From Conidiobolus incongruus B7586 (lineage: Eukaryota; Entomophthoromycota; Entomophthoromycetes; Entomophthorales; Conidiobolaceae), in assembly GCA_000697335.1 (NCBI GenBank), contig JNEM01012086.1:1-32366 (forward strand): DNA of 32,366 nt, written 5' to 3'. Below the pieces are notes generated by a model. That model was not told the origin of the DNA. It did not search any database and was given only the letters and a program-made list of their open reading frames with translations. This document shows positions 10,196 to 20,895 of the stretch, one piece after another. Within the stretch, counting starts at the first letter, position 1. Every line of letters begins with the position of its first letter. The position numbers and the translations under genes are program-made.

Positions 10196-11301
10196 TTAGT
10201 TCTTAGCAGTGAGACCTAAATAAATAATATTAATATATGATCTATAAACATAATCAATTTAAATTACGTTCAACTTCTTGGATAGCTTCCTTGAGGATTT
10301 GATCTTGCTATAATTAAACTATTTAGTATATTGATCTTTGATAATTATATAAAAATTTACCAATTTGGGATCCTTCAAAGCAGCTTCAATATTGCTGATA
10401 ACGGTGTTGGATAAATCACGTTGTTCACGTTCACGGAGGGAGTTTTCATAACGAACCCAGGAGTCCAAGACGGACTTGACTTCACTGGCAACAGCAACTT
10501 GTTGCTTAAGTTCGAAAATCTTAGCTTGAGTTTCGGCAATTTCCTATATATTAAATATTAAATACTAATATATTAACTAAATATTGAAATAAAAACCTTG
10601 GACATGGCGAATAAGTCCTTAGTGACGGGAACAATATCAGCCAATTGAGAAGCTTCATCAATGCGGACTTGAACCTTTTCTTTGTGTTCAACACGGGCAT
10701 CAGTCATAATTTGATTGATGTTCTACAGTTGAGCCATTAATCAACATTACTCGATTTTATAATAAATCAAAATAATACCTTCAAACGAGCTTCAGCCCAT
10801 TCGCTATAGGGTTCACGAATAGTCTTGTACAAATAACCAATAACGAAGGCAAAACTAGCCAAAACTAAGGATTCTTCGTTGATGATGTAAATATCTTGGG
10901 AGATGAGGTAAGTGGCAGCACCAGCACCAGCGGTGAGGTAACCAGCCTTAGCAGCAATACTTTCTCCGGGTAAGACATCGAGGGCGCTGGAGGTCTTAGC
11001 AGGGGCTGAAAATTGAAATTAAAGTTAAATTCACGCATTTGATATGAATTGATTTGAAAATTATACCAGTCTTTTCAGTGCTCATGGCACGGACGCTATT
11101 AAGATAATTAAATCAGTTTTATGTTAAATTAAATTATCATCGATATTAAATACCCATTGTAGGCGGGGAGTCTCAAAGAGTTGGCAAGAGTGGCGGTATT
11201 CTTAGAGCCTATTAAAGATGATAAATTCAGTAAACTTATAAATGATTGAAAATGATGAATGAATTACTCTTGGCAATGGAACGTAAGATTTGGGAAGACA
11301 T
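10196..11301 (-). CDS. ATP4: Mitochondrial ATP synthase subunit 4 (subunit b)
   Basis: The peripheral-stalk subunit b of F1Fo ATP synthase, in the mitochondrial inner membrane. Eight exons (11268-11301, 11154-11208, 11067-11095, 10779-11005, 10597-10722, 10361-10543, 10268-10307, 10196-10215) join in frame to 237 residues (yeast 244). All seven introns are GT-AG, 52-61 nt. Residues 1-34 form a basic, Ser-rich presequence with a likely cleavage near VRAMST. LDVLPGES (48-55) and two membrane segments (about 62-81 and 84-100) match the family, followed by a long charged helix. EVKSVLDSWVRYENSLRERE is nearly the yeast sequence. The last coding exon is only 20 nt and supplies the end ...RLTAKN; reading through its intron instead would end the protein at ...ERNLN. 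The 29-nt third exon is also short. The reading frame is undamaged. Confidence 0.96.
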
Positions 11302-11926
11302 TGTGATAGAAAGTGGCAAAATATCTGTAAAATCACGTGGTTAATAAGATGAACTTATGTCAATTGAGTTGAATATTCTAATGATGACTGATATTGGTAT
11401 ATGTCACTCACAATTAAATCACCTTGAACTGAGTTCAGAATTGATGTTTCACTACACTATTGATCTTCATATACTTTTGCTATATTTTATGGGATTATAT
11501 TAATTTATCTGATAAATTTATTTTTAATATATTTAGTCATAAATAGTAATATTAAAGTATTTGATTTGTATTAAATCTTTTTTATCAAAGAATTAATATC
11601 TTATATAATTTTTTCAATATTTTTATCTAACTTTATACATATATATTTCATATATAATGAATTTTTAGTTTAAATCAATTCTAACACTATTTATATAATT
11701 AAAGTAATTATCTGATCAAACAATAGATATTCAATTTATTTTTATTTGAATTATCACTTTACCTTAATATCAAATAGCAAAAATCAAAATTTTCTATAAT
11801 ATTTTTAAGAATCTTTATTTATATCAATAAGCATGCTTTTTAAATTTACTAAAAAATAATTTTTATTTAGAATTTCAAGCTATAAAATTTCAAAGGTATA
11901 TAATTAGTTTACTCTTATTAAATTAT
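11302..11926. other. A+T-rich intergenic region (ATP4 upstream)
   Basis: Should hold the ATP4 promoter close to 11302-11450. Beyond that it is A+T-rich DNA with no open frame or named motif. Confidence 0.55.
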
Positions 11927-12740
11927 TACTATATAAATTAAATAATGACAAAATTCCATAATCAAAATTAAATATAGTTTTTGATATAATTGATACAAAT
12001 TAAAAATATATTATAAAATTAACACTCTTTTATTATTAATAACTTTTTGCTATATTTTTGGTAAATTTCCAACTTTTAATAATTTTTATCAATAATTGAA
12101 ATTTGATGTTTTGTAAATCAAAATCTATTTTAAGAATTTTCTTTCTTATAAGCATATTATTTTATTATTTAAAATAATTTTAATTATATAAGTTATAATC
12201 TAATGAATATACTAGATATGGCAATATTTTTTTAATTATTTTTCACAGAAAGTATTATATAATTTTAACTTTATAAATTTTATAAATATTATATAAAATG
12301 ATAAATATCTTTAATTTTTAATAAAAATATAAATCAAGAATTATTTTATAAAAAATATGAAACTTATCAATTAATTTACTTATAAAAATTAAATAAAAAA
12401 CCATATATTATTATAATCTATTATAATAGTTAATATTTACTTATAAATAAATTATTTATTCATTAGAATTTATAAAAAGGGGTTGTCTTAACCTAATATT
12501 TTTTTATTATTAAATAAAAGCTATTATAAATAATTTAATATCTATTAATTAAAATAAATAAATATAAGAGTTTTTATTTTTAATCATATTATATATATAT
12601 ATATATTTTTTAACTTTTGTTAATATAGTTTTTTTGAGTTTTTGTTAATTTATTAGATATTTAATTTATATTTTTATTAATCAAACTAAGTTTAAACTTT
12701 AATATAAATAATATACTTGCATAATTAATATTATTTTACT
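11927..12740 (+). repeat. Decayed dispersed repeat, copy A
   Basis: About 0.8 kb that aligns collinearly, by eye, with 31502-32300 in the same orientation. Anchors include agttataatctaatgaatat at 12191-12210 (also 31772-31791), an attataatctattat block near 12410 (also near 31967), a tttgctatat...ttggtaa segment near 12045 and an aagtttaaactttaatata block near 12688. Identity is patchy with many small indels, and the sequence is very A+T-rich. No open frame or terminal structure remains, so I cannot assign a family. It may be an old transposable-element remnant. Confidence 0.6.
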
Positions 12741-13724
12741 TTGGTTATTCTTAAGTTAAAATAAAAAGGAGTTTTTATTATATTTTTATTTTATTAATAA
12801 CAAAGAATATAATGATTTATATTAATCTTTCCAATTTTGGTAAATTTTAGATAATATCCCTTTTGGTTTTGAAGTAACAAATCTTAAATAATTTTAAAGA
12901 GTTTGTGGTTATATTTTAATAATAAAATAAATACTTTTGATAATCATTATCTAGTTTGGATATAATTAATTCAATAATAAATATTTAAATTAAAATAATT
13001 TAATGATAAATTAATAAGAATCAATATATATAGTATGAAAATATAAATTCTCCTAATTATTTTGTAAATAACTTATTTTTTTAGAACTAATAATCTGTTT
13101 GGAAAATCAGTAGTTAAAAAATTGTCATTTTTTCTTTCTTATCTGAGGTTAAAATTCAAAATAATTTTTGTTAAGCTATTTTTATAATAATATCATAGAA
13201 GGTATTTTCAAGTATTTTTTAAGATAAGAGGGTATAAGAAATTAATTCAATATTTTAGAGCCAGACCTCAGTCTGTTTTAATTTAGTAAGAAAAGAAATT
13301 TAGTTATAGATACCACTTTATAGTACGATTTGAATGGGCTTGGTATATATTTTATACATCTATTTAGCAAATTAGAGCATTTCATTGAGTTTACAGAGTT
13401 TAAAATTATATTCAGTTAAAAAAAATAAATCTGGATGATAGTGAGTTGAATAAATCAAACTGGGTTTTCAAATATGTAAAAATAGAGGTCAAAAGATCAC
13501 ATATTATGATCTTTAGCAAAATAAAGTGGTTGATATTGATTGACAGATTGAAATAATTCGTTTAGTTGAACACATGAGTTACAAAATGCCAAGTTTTGTA
13601 TTAAAGGTAATTCAATATTAAATAAATTATGAGTGATTTTGTTTGGAATATTAGATTATATTACAAAATAAAGTTAAATAGTTTAGCATATTTGATCAGG
13701 AAAAACTTTGCAAGAGCAATCCAA
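12741..13724. other. A+T-rich intergenic region with slightly richer 3' part
   Basis: The stretch 13180-13600 is less A+T-biased than the rest and includes a small CAGAC/GTCTG hairpin near 13266, but no long frame. It may be the continuation of repeat copy A or an unrelated relic. The last 100 bases should be TAF9 3' UTR. Confidence 0.45.
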
Positions 13725-14294
13725 TTATTGAGCCTCTTTTTTAACTTCAACGACAGGAGTTTGGGGATTTGTTTGAATTTCTTGGGCCATATTTGTAGCG
13801 GTTTCAGGCTTTGTGGGATTGTCGATTGTTGGTGTGTTGGGTGCACCACTCTTGCCTCCAATGCTATTAGCAGCAGCTCCACCAGAAGGATTTGTTCCAG
13901 CATGAATAGATTGATTATTAGCTTCGGGAACCATAGTGTAATTTAACTCAGTGAGACAGTATTTGGGTTTAGGCAAATGGATACCATACTTTTCATAAAC
14001 AGGGGGCAATGGCATTTTATTCTTTTGATGAGCCAATTCGACCAAGAATTCTTTGGGAGGAGGTACGCTAAAAGAGTAATTCACACGACCTTGGATTCCA
14101 AGTTTCACATCAGCTAAATCAATAGTATTTTTTCCAGCATGTTCGCTATACAATATAGCATCATGTAATACGTCATTGGTATAGCGGTTGGCAAATTCAA
14201 GTAATTGGTTGATGACATTGGGTTCAACTTCTTCAATTTGATAGGATTTTAATATGAGTGAGATGATTTGAGCTAACTTTGGTGATTCTGTCAT
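13725..14294 (-). CDS. TAF9: TFIID subunit TAF9
   Basis: A histone-fold TBP-associated factor, shared by TFIID and SAGA, that pairs with TAF6 in RNA polymerase II transcription. One exon, 189 residues. The histone fold spans about residues 5-70: LAQIISLILKSYQIEEVEPN, VINQLLEFANRYTNDVL, AILYSEHAGKNTIDLADVKL. The TAF9 signature SFSVPPPKEFLVELA follows at about 74-88, then LPPVYEKYGIHLPKPKYCLT (about 97-116), aligning with the human LIKPYSGPRLPPDRYCLT block. The C-terminal 60 residues are a Gly/Thr/Pro/Asn linker unique to this lineage, ending VVEVKKEAQ. No introns and no damage. Confidence 0.95.
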   Translation of the reverse strand: MTESPKLAQIISLILKSYQIEEVEPNVINQLLEFANRYTNDVLHDAILYSEHAGKNTIDLADVKLGIQGRVNYSFSVPPPKEFLVELAHQKNKMPLPPVYEKYGIHLPKPKYCLTELNYTMVPEANNQSIHAGTNPSGGAAANSIGGKSGAPNTPTIDNPTKPETATNMAQEIQTNPQTPVVEVKKEAQ

Positions 14295-15061
14295 ATTATT
14301 TCAGTTTGATTGACTAACCGTTATTGTGACTTAATTAAAATATCAGTCAAATGACAAAACTAAATATAAGCAAATTTTATCCCATCAAATTATTATGGGA
14401 TTAATTTCATGAAATGCAAATTTTAAATTAACACCATAAAAGAACCAATTTAGTTAATTAGAAATGATTAAAATAAAATTACTTGAATTTACTATTTTAA
14501 TGATTATGCTTTTCAGAATATTAAATAACCTTTTTAGCCAATTTTATTAAAATATTTTGGTTTGAATCGGTTTAATTTAATTTAATTGAGAATATAAGTC
14601 AAATTAAAATTCGAATTACAACATACATTTTAATATCAAATCTGTAAAGAATCAATATTAATGTTTTAAGTTCTCGTTATCAATATTGATAAATAAAAAC
14701 ATAAAATCTTTGATTAAAATACTATGAAATATTAACACATATACTATCAGCCATTTCAGTGTATAAATAATTTCCATTATTAAACAAAAAATATAAAGAT
14801 TAGAAACTGAATTTTATATATAGAAATAGTATTGATTGGTTAGAATTCAAAATATTTTATCGGTTGAAAAAGATTTGTTCTAGAGTGTAAAACAACTCTA
14901 TATAATTAATAGATTAGAAATATGAAGGAAATATTTTGAAACATGAAAATAGTTTAATAATATATCAAGCATACAAATTTAGTATGAGATGATATAAATT
15001 TTCAGTCAAATAATATATTTTTTGAAAAACATAATTGATGGCTGATTCAAAGATAGCATAG
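14295..15061. other. A+T-rich intergenic region
   Basis: TAF9 promoter at one end and PIG-U 3' UTR at the other. Dense stops, nothing recognisable between. Confidence 0.6.
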
Positions 15062-16723
15062 TTATTCAAATTTCAATTTAACATTCTTGTGATGGGGGTT
15101 GATTCGTAAATAATCAAATTTAAGCTGCGCAAAAAGGGTTGAACAGAGTAAAATGACATTACTCAAGCCATAAACGAGAGTAATAGCATAAAAGAAGTTG
15201 GCATTAGCTGATTCTAATTGAATCCAGCCTTCCCAGAAAAGAGGTCCTAATCCACAACAGAAAACGAGTGCAGTGCCAACAACGAATGTATAGCTTAAAT
15301 CTATACAATATTAATTATATCAGATGTGGATTGATAACATATGATTCAATTACTTACATTCGAAAATTTCGTAGAATAAAGGTAAAAAGCTAATATAGAT
15401 ACCGAAATCACCAATTGAAGGATATGACTTGAATGTTGAAATGATACCCAATTGAATAAAGATGACCAAAAAGGGATGATTTCTAGAACATGTTGTTAAT
15501 AGAATGTTTGATAATATATAAAATATAATAATTATTACGTATATTTGATACTCAAAGGAATGACAAAGAAGAAGATAAACAACTGGAAAGTACTATTGAA
15601 AAAAGATCTAAAGTGATCAAATATTTCAATATTCAAATACCAATGGAGTCCGATATTGGGTGTGAGGTCTGGAGGGAATAAACTATATTTCTGTAAGGAA
15701 GAGGATTAAGACTGAATGAATGATTCAGTGAACTTACATAGATCCAATCGTCTGACTTAAAAATTTCCAGTCTTTCATAAGTAAGTAGCTTAATCTTGTA
15801 AATCCAAACATCCACATTCCGTACAAGAAAAGAATATTTAAGAAATTATACTAAATAAAGCGTAATTATAATTTAGTTAAAACGAATAAAAGTTGGATAA
15901 TTTAATTACCCAAGTTCTTTCAGATTTTGTCTTGTAAGTAATTAAATACAGAGGAGGAATCAAGCTCACTGCGTAAAATCCAAGGCAGGTTGCAAAACTG
16001 AGCATTAGCATTCCGCTATTAGGAAAACCTAAATAATTAAAATAAAATATTATTTGTAAATAATAATATATACCTTGTAAACAATATAGTATAGCAGATG
16101 CAATAGCAAAATTGTCAAGAATAATTGTAGACATGGCTAGCGTAGTCAGTGTAGTAAAAGGATTAAGTAAATAAACACTACCCATAATAATTCCAAGACG
16201 ATGGTCGTCATTTTTAAAGAGTGGTAAGAGGTTAGGATTGTTGAATAAATAAATAACACCAATTCTGTATATAGTATAGCCAATTAGAATATCAATTTGA
16301 ACGAAAAGTCCAAATAATATGCCAGGAGGAAATTTTTCAAGAAAATTGAAAATAAACAATAAAAGAGGAGACTAAAACAATACTTAATATGGTAGTATTT
16401 GAACAAAAGTAATCGTTACTTGATAATAAACGTTTCCTTCATAAGGGTCGATACTATTGTTGAATAAGTAAACTCCTTCTTTCACTACACATTATTAAAA
16501 AATTAGCAAATAATAAGTAATAGATTTAGAAGAAATTACATTGTTTAAAACTTGTGATAGGAGTTGAAATCTCAATTCTATTTATCAAATTTTCAATACC
16601 ATTTTCACCTAACCAATAAAATAAGGAAACTCTGATAAATGTAGCAAGAAGGATGATAGGTATAAATGGATCAATATCCGATATTTTTTTATAAGCTCGA
16701 CTAATAAAATTATTTAAAGACAT
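15062..16723 (-). CDS. GAB1: GPI transamidase subunit PIG-U / Gab1
   Basis: A multi-pass ER membrane subunit of the GPI transamidase, which attaches GPI anchors to proteins. Eight exons (16540-16723, 16420-16484, 16074-16371, 15910-16028, 15738-15850, 15539-15682, 15358-15482, 15062-15300) give 428 residues (human 435). All introns are GT-AG and frames agree. Family blocks in order: EGVYLFNNSIDPYEGNVYYQSPLL (residues split over exons 2-3), LLNPFTTLTTLAMST, RLSYLLMKDW, PPDLTPNIGLHWYLNIEIF, FKSYPSIGDFGIYISFLPLF (from 325) and a late block WEGWIQLESANANFFYAITL. The exon 6 acceptor must be the AG at 15683-15684; the better-looking cag eight bases upstream would break the frame, and the chosen site restores the human spacing between KDW and DLTPN. 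Hydrophobic throughout, with many predicted helices. Confidence 0.94.
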
Positions 16724-17611
16724 TATACATTAATTAATAAATTCTTTTATTTATTATTCAATATGTGACGTAGGAATTCAAATTCAACTTGGTTTTTGAA
16801 ATTCATCCAATTTTAAGTATGGTTTATGGGATATTGCATGTGAATTTATAATTTTGTTCAGTAAGAATATGATATTTAGATACCATCATATCGATATTTT
16901 TATAACTATAAAGATAGTATACATATGTAAATAATGGTGGAATATATTTCAGATTTAACTTGATATATACTTTTATGATATTTTTATAATCTTTTAAGGT
17001 TAAAAACAGTGAAATATGCAATTCTATGATATAGCACATAATATTTTTCTTTTTTGAGATATAATAACATTATATTATCCATTCAAAAAATAAAATTAAA
17101 TTGATATTTATTATGATGGCCTGTTAATAAATAAATAACTAAAATTGATACTATTTATATTTGAAGAAAAAGTATATTAGATAATGGTATGTATTCTTAT
17201 ATTAATGCTATATATTGATACTAATGAAAAGTATTGCACAATGTTTGAATAGACTTTAATGTAATAAACCATTTATATTTTAAAATTTTATAATAGGTTT
17301 AATTTACATATATTTAGCTTCACTTATTTTTTTACTCTTCAGATTTGATTATAGTGTTAATTTAGTAATAAATCAATAGTAATATTCATTATAATTTTTA
17401 AATATTAAATTGTTTGAATCAATGTTTGTTTTTATAATTCATTTTGATGTTTAGAGGAATTAAGCTTTATATTTTGTTTCTAAAGCCTGATTTAATCCCA
17501 ATTGGTGATCAAATACATAATATTTATAATCCATCCCATAACCAATTTATAAGTTTCGCATACATAAATTATCTTCGAATTCAGACTTTGAAAACAGACT
17601 CTAAAACAATC
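16724..17611. other. A+T-rich intergenic region
   Basis: PIG-U promoter at its left end. Open stretches at 16824-17039 and 17444-17647 are low-complexity; the latter merely runs into the dead SRAP start in frame. No other feature seen. Confidence 0.55.
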
Positions 17612-18729
17612 ATATGTGGAAGTACTGCATTAAATCTAATAACATAATATTTATTATCTAATAGTATTCTAAATACATCATTGAGAGGGTTCAAATTTCT
17701 GAGTGGATTGACAAGGATAATTCCAACCCAGATAATTTATTTTGTCAATTTCGCAAACGTATGTTTATATAAATTTTCAGTTATAACATATCTCCATCTT
17801 ATTACCAGCCAGTCATAACTAGAGGGTTAGGTAATAACCCTAGTCAAGTAGATAGAGATGCCTATCAACAACCTGGTAACCCCAAACTAATACGCAGCAT
17901 GAAATGGGGATTAATTCCTTCTTGGGCTGCAAATAACCACAAAACTGGAGGAAAAATTCAGCCCGTAAATATTAGAGATGACTCATTGACTGAAAATGTT
18001 AAACCTATGTTTTGTAATATCAGAAATACCCAAAGATATTTAGTCATAGCTCAAGGATTTTATGAATGGAAAAGATAAGGAGAGAACTAAGTCCCTTATT
18101 TTTCCACTCCATGAGGTTAGAAAGAAAAAGATGTACCATTTGTACTATTTCGTGCGATTTGTGATCGAGTTAAAATTGCAGGACACGTGATATATAGTTA
18201 CGCAATTGCTACTTCTCCTGCAAACGACCAATCCAAAATCCACGACAGAATGCCACTTATTTTTGATCCTGAATTGGATCAAGGTGATATTGAAGAATGG
18301 TTAAATTCTCAAATGCCTATGAACGACAGAATTAAAGAAGTATTAATTCCATTTGAGCGTAAATTAACTATATAAGTGTTAATGATTATAACTGATTCTA
18401 TTAATCTTTATAACCCATTTCATTTTAATTACCAAGTTCCTGATTCTGTTAATAAAGCAGGAATATGCCACCTTTCAATGGTGATGCCCTTTAACAAAAA
18501 CTCTACACTATTGGGCTTTTTCCGAGCCAGCAAGCCATTTTCAAATAAGTCCGGGGATACTAAAGGTAATTTGCTTGAAGAAAAAGGAATTAAGAAGCCC
18601 AGCATGTGGAAGATGTCTCAAATTATTGAAATTAAAGAAAGATCTGATGATGAGAGAGGAATTCAGTTTGGAAAATGGTCTTTATTTTTAAAATGCTCTG
18701 CTGAGCATAGAAAAACCAAGGAGGATTAA
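17612..18729 (+). pseudogene. HMCES: SRAP-domain (HMCES/YedK-type) pseudogene
   Basis: SRAP proteins crosslink to abasic sites in single-stranded DNA through Cys2. Remaining family blocks, in order: ICGSTAL at 17612 (relatives MCGR), EWIDKDN, SYNISPSYYQPVI (17779 on), MKWGLIPSWA, VNIRDDSL, GFYEWKR, VPYF, IAGHVIYSYAIATSPAND and KIHDRMPLIFDPE. The key Cys, FYEW Glu and HDRMP His are still legible. Damage: the start codon position reads ATA; a frame change lies between 17612 and 17689; in-frame stops occur at 18076 (TAA), 18088 (TAA), 18112 (TGA), 18118 (TAG) and 18373 (TAA), with another TAA at 17770 unless a tiny intron existed. The C-terminal extension holds NSTLLGFF, PIP-box-like, as in animal HMCES. 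It cannot make a full product from this copy. Confidence 0.88.
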
Positions 18730-19047
18730 TAATGATATCAGTTTTAATATAAACTTGTAAAATTTATAATGATAGATAATATTATACAGTTTATTAGTAT
18801 TTACATGAAATTGAGGTTTGATGGTAATAATTCATTATTATATTTATAAATTGGATATCTTGATGATTGCAATTTAGAAATATAGTTAATGAACTCAACG
18901 GTATTTGCAGATTTAGCTAATATGAAGTATTAATAAAAGATCGCAAGTAATATATTGAATTTGAAAAATAACTAATTTTGGACTAAATTGAATTAAATGA
19001 AAAAATAAAATAATTATAGTATCAAATTATTATTTGAAATAGATCGA
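18730..19047. other. A+T-rich intergenic region
   Basis: About 320 bases between the SRAP pseudogene and tRNA-Lys. Nothing recognised. Confidence 0.6.
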
Positions 19048-19120
19048 GCCCGGTTAGCTCAGTCGGTAGAGCATCAGACTTTTAATCTGAGGGTCGTGGG
19101 TTCGAGCCCCACATTGGGCG
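19048..19120 (+). tRNA. tRNA-Lys (anticodon TTT)
   Basis: A 73-nt cloverleaf without intron. The acceptor stem GCCCGGT pairs with ATTGGGC (two G-T pairs), discriminator G as usual for Lys. D arm GCTCAGTCGGTAGAGC, anticodon stem TCAGA/TCTGA with loop CTTTTAA (anticodon at 19081-19083), T arm GTGGG-TTCGAGC-CCCAC. Boxes A and B are internal. Confidence 0.98.
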
Positions 19121-19124
19121 TTTA

Positions 19125-19130
19125 TTTTTT
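19125..19130 (+). terminator. RNA polymerase III terminator of tRNA-Lys
   Basis: A run of six T residues four bases after the tRNA. Confidence 0.8.
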
Positions 19131-20131
19131 CCTGATTCTTATCATTTCGAATATTCTTTCATTTCTGCTTTATTCCAATATTCTTCTCATTTAGTTTTTT
19201 GTAATTTTTTAAAAATTTTCTCGACTCAAATGCTTATAAAAAAATATTTTCACATTTTTGGTGTGAGACTTTAAATATTTTTTATTAAAACAAAATTTTA
19301 ATTTTATTGATAGTACAAATACTTTATTCATTTTACTGATGTTATTATAGCTATTATTAAATTTATCTTCTATCTTTCAAATTGGAATATTCAAATCAAG
19401 TAATATTTTAAATTTGATTAATGAATAATTTGAAAAATATTAAAAATACTGCTCAGATTTATAGTAATTATTCACTATTTATTAAAAAATATTTTCGAAA
19501 ATTCTGAGACAATAATTTGCTTCAAGTAGAAATATGAATTATGTTATTATTCAAGGAAATTTCACTTTCAATTTTCATTGTATTATGTTTATTGCTTGTA
19601 CCTTTTTACTAACTTCGGAAAAGTTGATTTATTCCTTTCATCCTAATAGGTAATCTGAAGGATAATAAGAAAGGTAAAAGACCAAATATATTATATATAT
19701 AAATTGATATTGTATTATTGATTTAATGGATATAAAATTAAACAATTTCTGGATTGTGAATATTTTAAACAACTTTGAAAATGTTCAAATATTTCATCGT
19801 ATTATAAAACTAATATTAGGTATTATTGTGTTATTTTTATTTCGTGATTTTGAAAAATATATTGAATATTTTTGAGTTTGATCAATCTTAATGAAAAACT
19901 TATTAAAAGGTAAAAAGGAATGATGTGAAATCATAAGAGTGGAAAAATATGTAATAAAATAAAATAAAAAAATATTTGATGATTTACAAAGAGTGCGGTA
20001 AAATATGATTAGATAGCCGAATAGTCCTGATGAAATGGAATAATAATAAATAATAAATAAAAATAAAAAAATAACAAAATAAGGAAAATCAATAATGTGA
20101 TATATATAATGATAATTTTTTAAGCTGGCAA
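19131..20131. other. A+T-rich intergenic region between the two tRNAs
   Basis: About 1 kb with dense stops in every frame. No feature recognised. Confidence 0.6.
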
Positions 20132-20226
20132 GCTCCTATAGCAAAGTGGTTAATGCGTCGTGCTTATAAGTGAACAACTTATACTGGGACACGCGAAGGT
20201 CACGGGTTCGAACCCCGTTGGGAGCG
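20132..20226 (+). tRNA. tRNA-Ile (anticodon TAT) with 22-nt intron
   Basis: The acceptor stem GCTCCTA pairs with TGGGAGC. D arm GCAAAGTGGTTAATGC, anticodon stem TCGTG/CGCGA, loop CTTATAA (anticodon at 20165-20167), T arm ACGGG-TTCGAAC-CCCGT. The intron is 20170-20191, after position 38 of the loop; its ACTTATA segment can pair with the anticodon TATAA(G), the usual pre-tRNA intron fold. Mature length is 73. The yeast tRNA-Ile(UAU) gene has the same anticodon arm and also an intron. The discriminator base reads G, where Ile tRNAs usually have A. Confidence 0.95.
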
Positions 20227-20229
20227 GAC

Positions 20230-20236
20230 TTTTTTT
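20230..20236 (+). terminator. RNA polymerase III terminator of tRNA-Ile
   Basis: A run of seven T residues three bases past the tRNA. Confidence 0.8.
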
Positions 20237-20895
20237 GCTAAAAGTTTCAATTTGTTTATCACTACCTCTCATTTTTCATTTTTTTTTACCATTCAACCAT
20301 TCTTAGTTTTTATTTTAATAATTAATAATATTTAATATCCAATTTAAACAAATTCAAATAACATCATCTCTTTTTATAATATATTCTGATATATACCAGA
20401 TTTTCGCATAATAGTCATTAATTATTATCAAGATCAATTAATAATTTAATTATAAACATTTAAATCTAATTGTTGAGTTTATTCAATATTTCAACTTTAT
20501 TTACATACAATTGTTCAATACTAATAATATTTTTTAAATGTTAATTTTAACCATTTATAATTTAAAAATTCATTCCTGGAAGCTAAAATAGTTTTGTATA
20601 CAAAAAATACCTATTTAATATTTTTGCATTAAGTAAAAAAGATATAATAATTATTCAATATTTTTATTATTGAAGCTAACAAAATAATATAAAATGGCTT
20701 ATTTGAGTCAATTATCCATCAATAAATCTTGAAAAGGAAACGACCTAATCTCATAACCTTATACATTAAATATTGCCATTTATCAACCCATAAATTTCAA
20801 ATTAATTATCAAGATTATTTGAATGGTCTCAATTTGAAGTTATTAAATAGACTGCTAATATTGTTAAATAGTTTTTTGTACAAAAATAATAAATA
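20237..20895. other. A+T-rich intergenic region
   Basis: About 660 bases between tRNA-Ile and the orphan gene. Presumably includes the orphan gene's promoter. No motif recognised. Confidence 0.55.

Noticed and set aside
12588-12608. TA dinucleotide run (others near 7606 and 31209)
   Set aside because: Short simple repeats typical of A+T-rich spacers; no function implied.
17444-17647. 67-codon open frame as a gene
   Set aside because: Its end is the dead SRAP start (ICGSTAL) in the same frame; the upstream part is non-coding composition.
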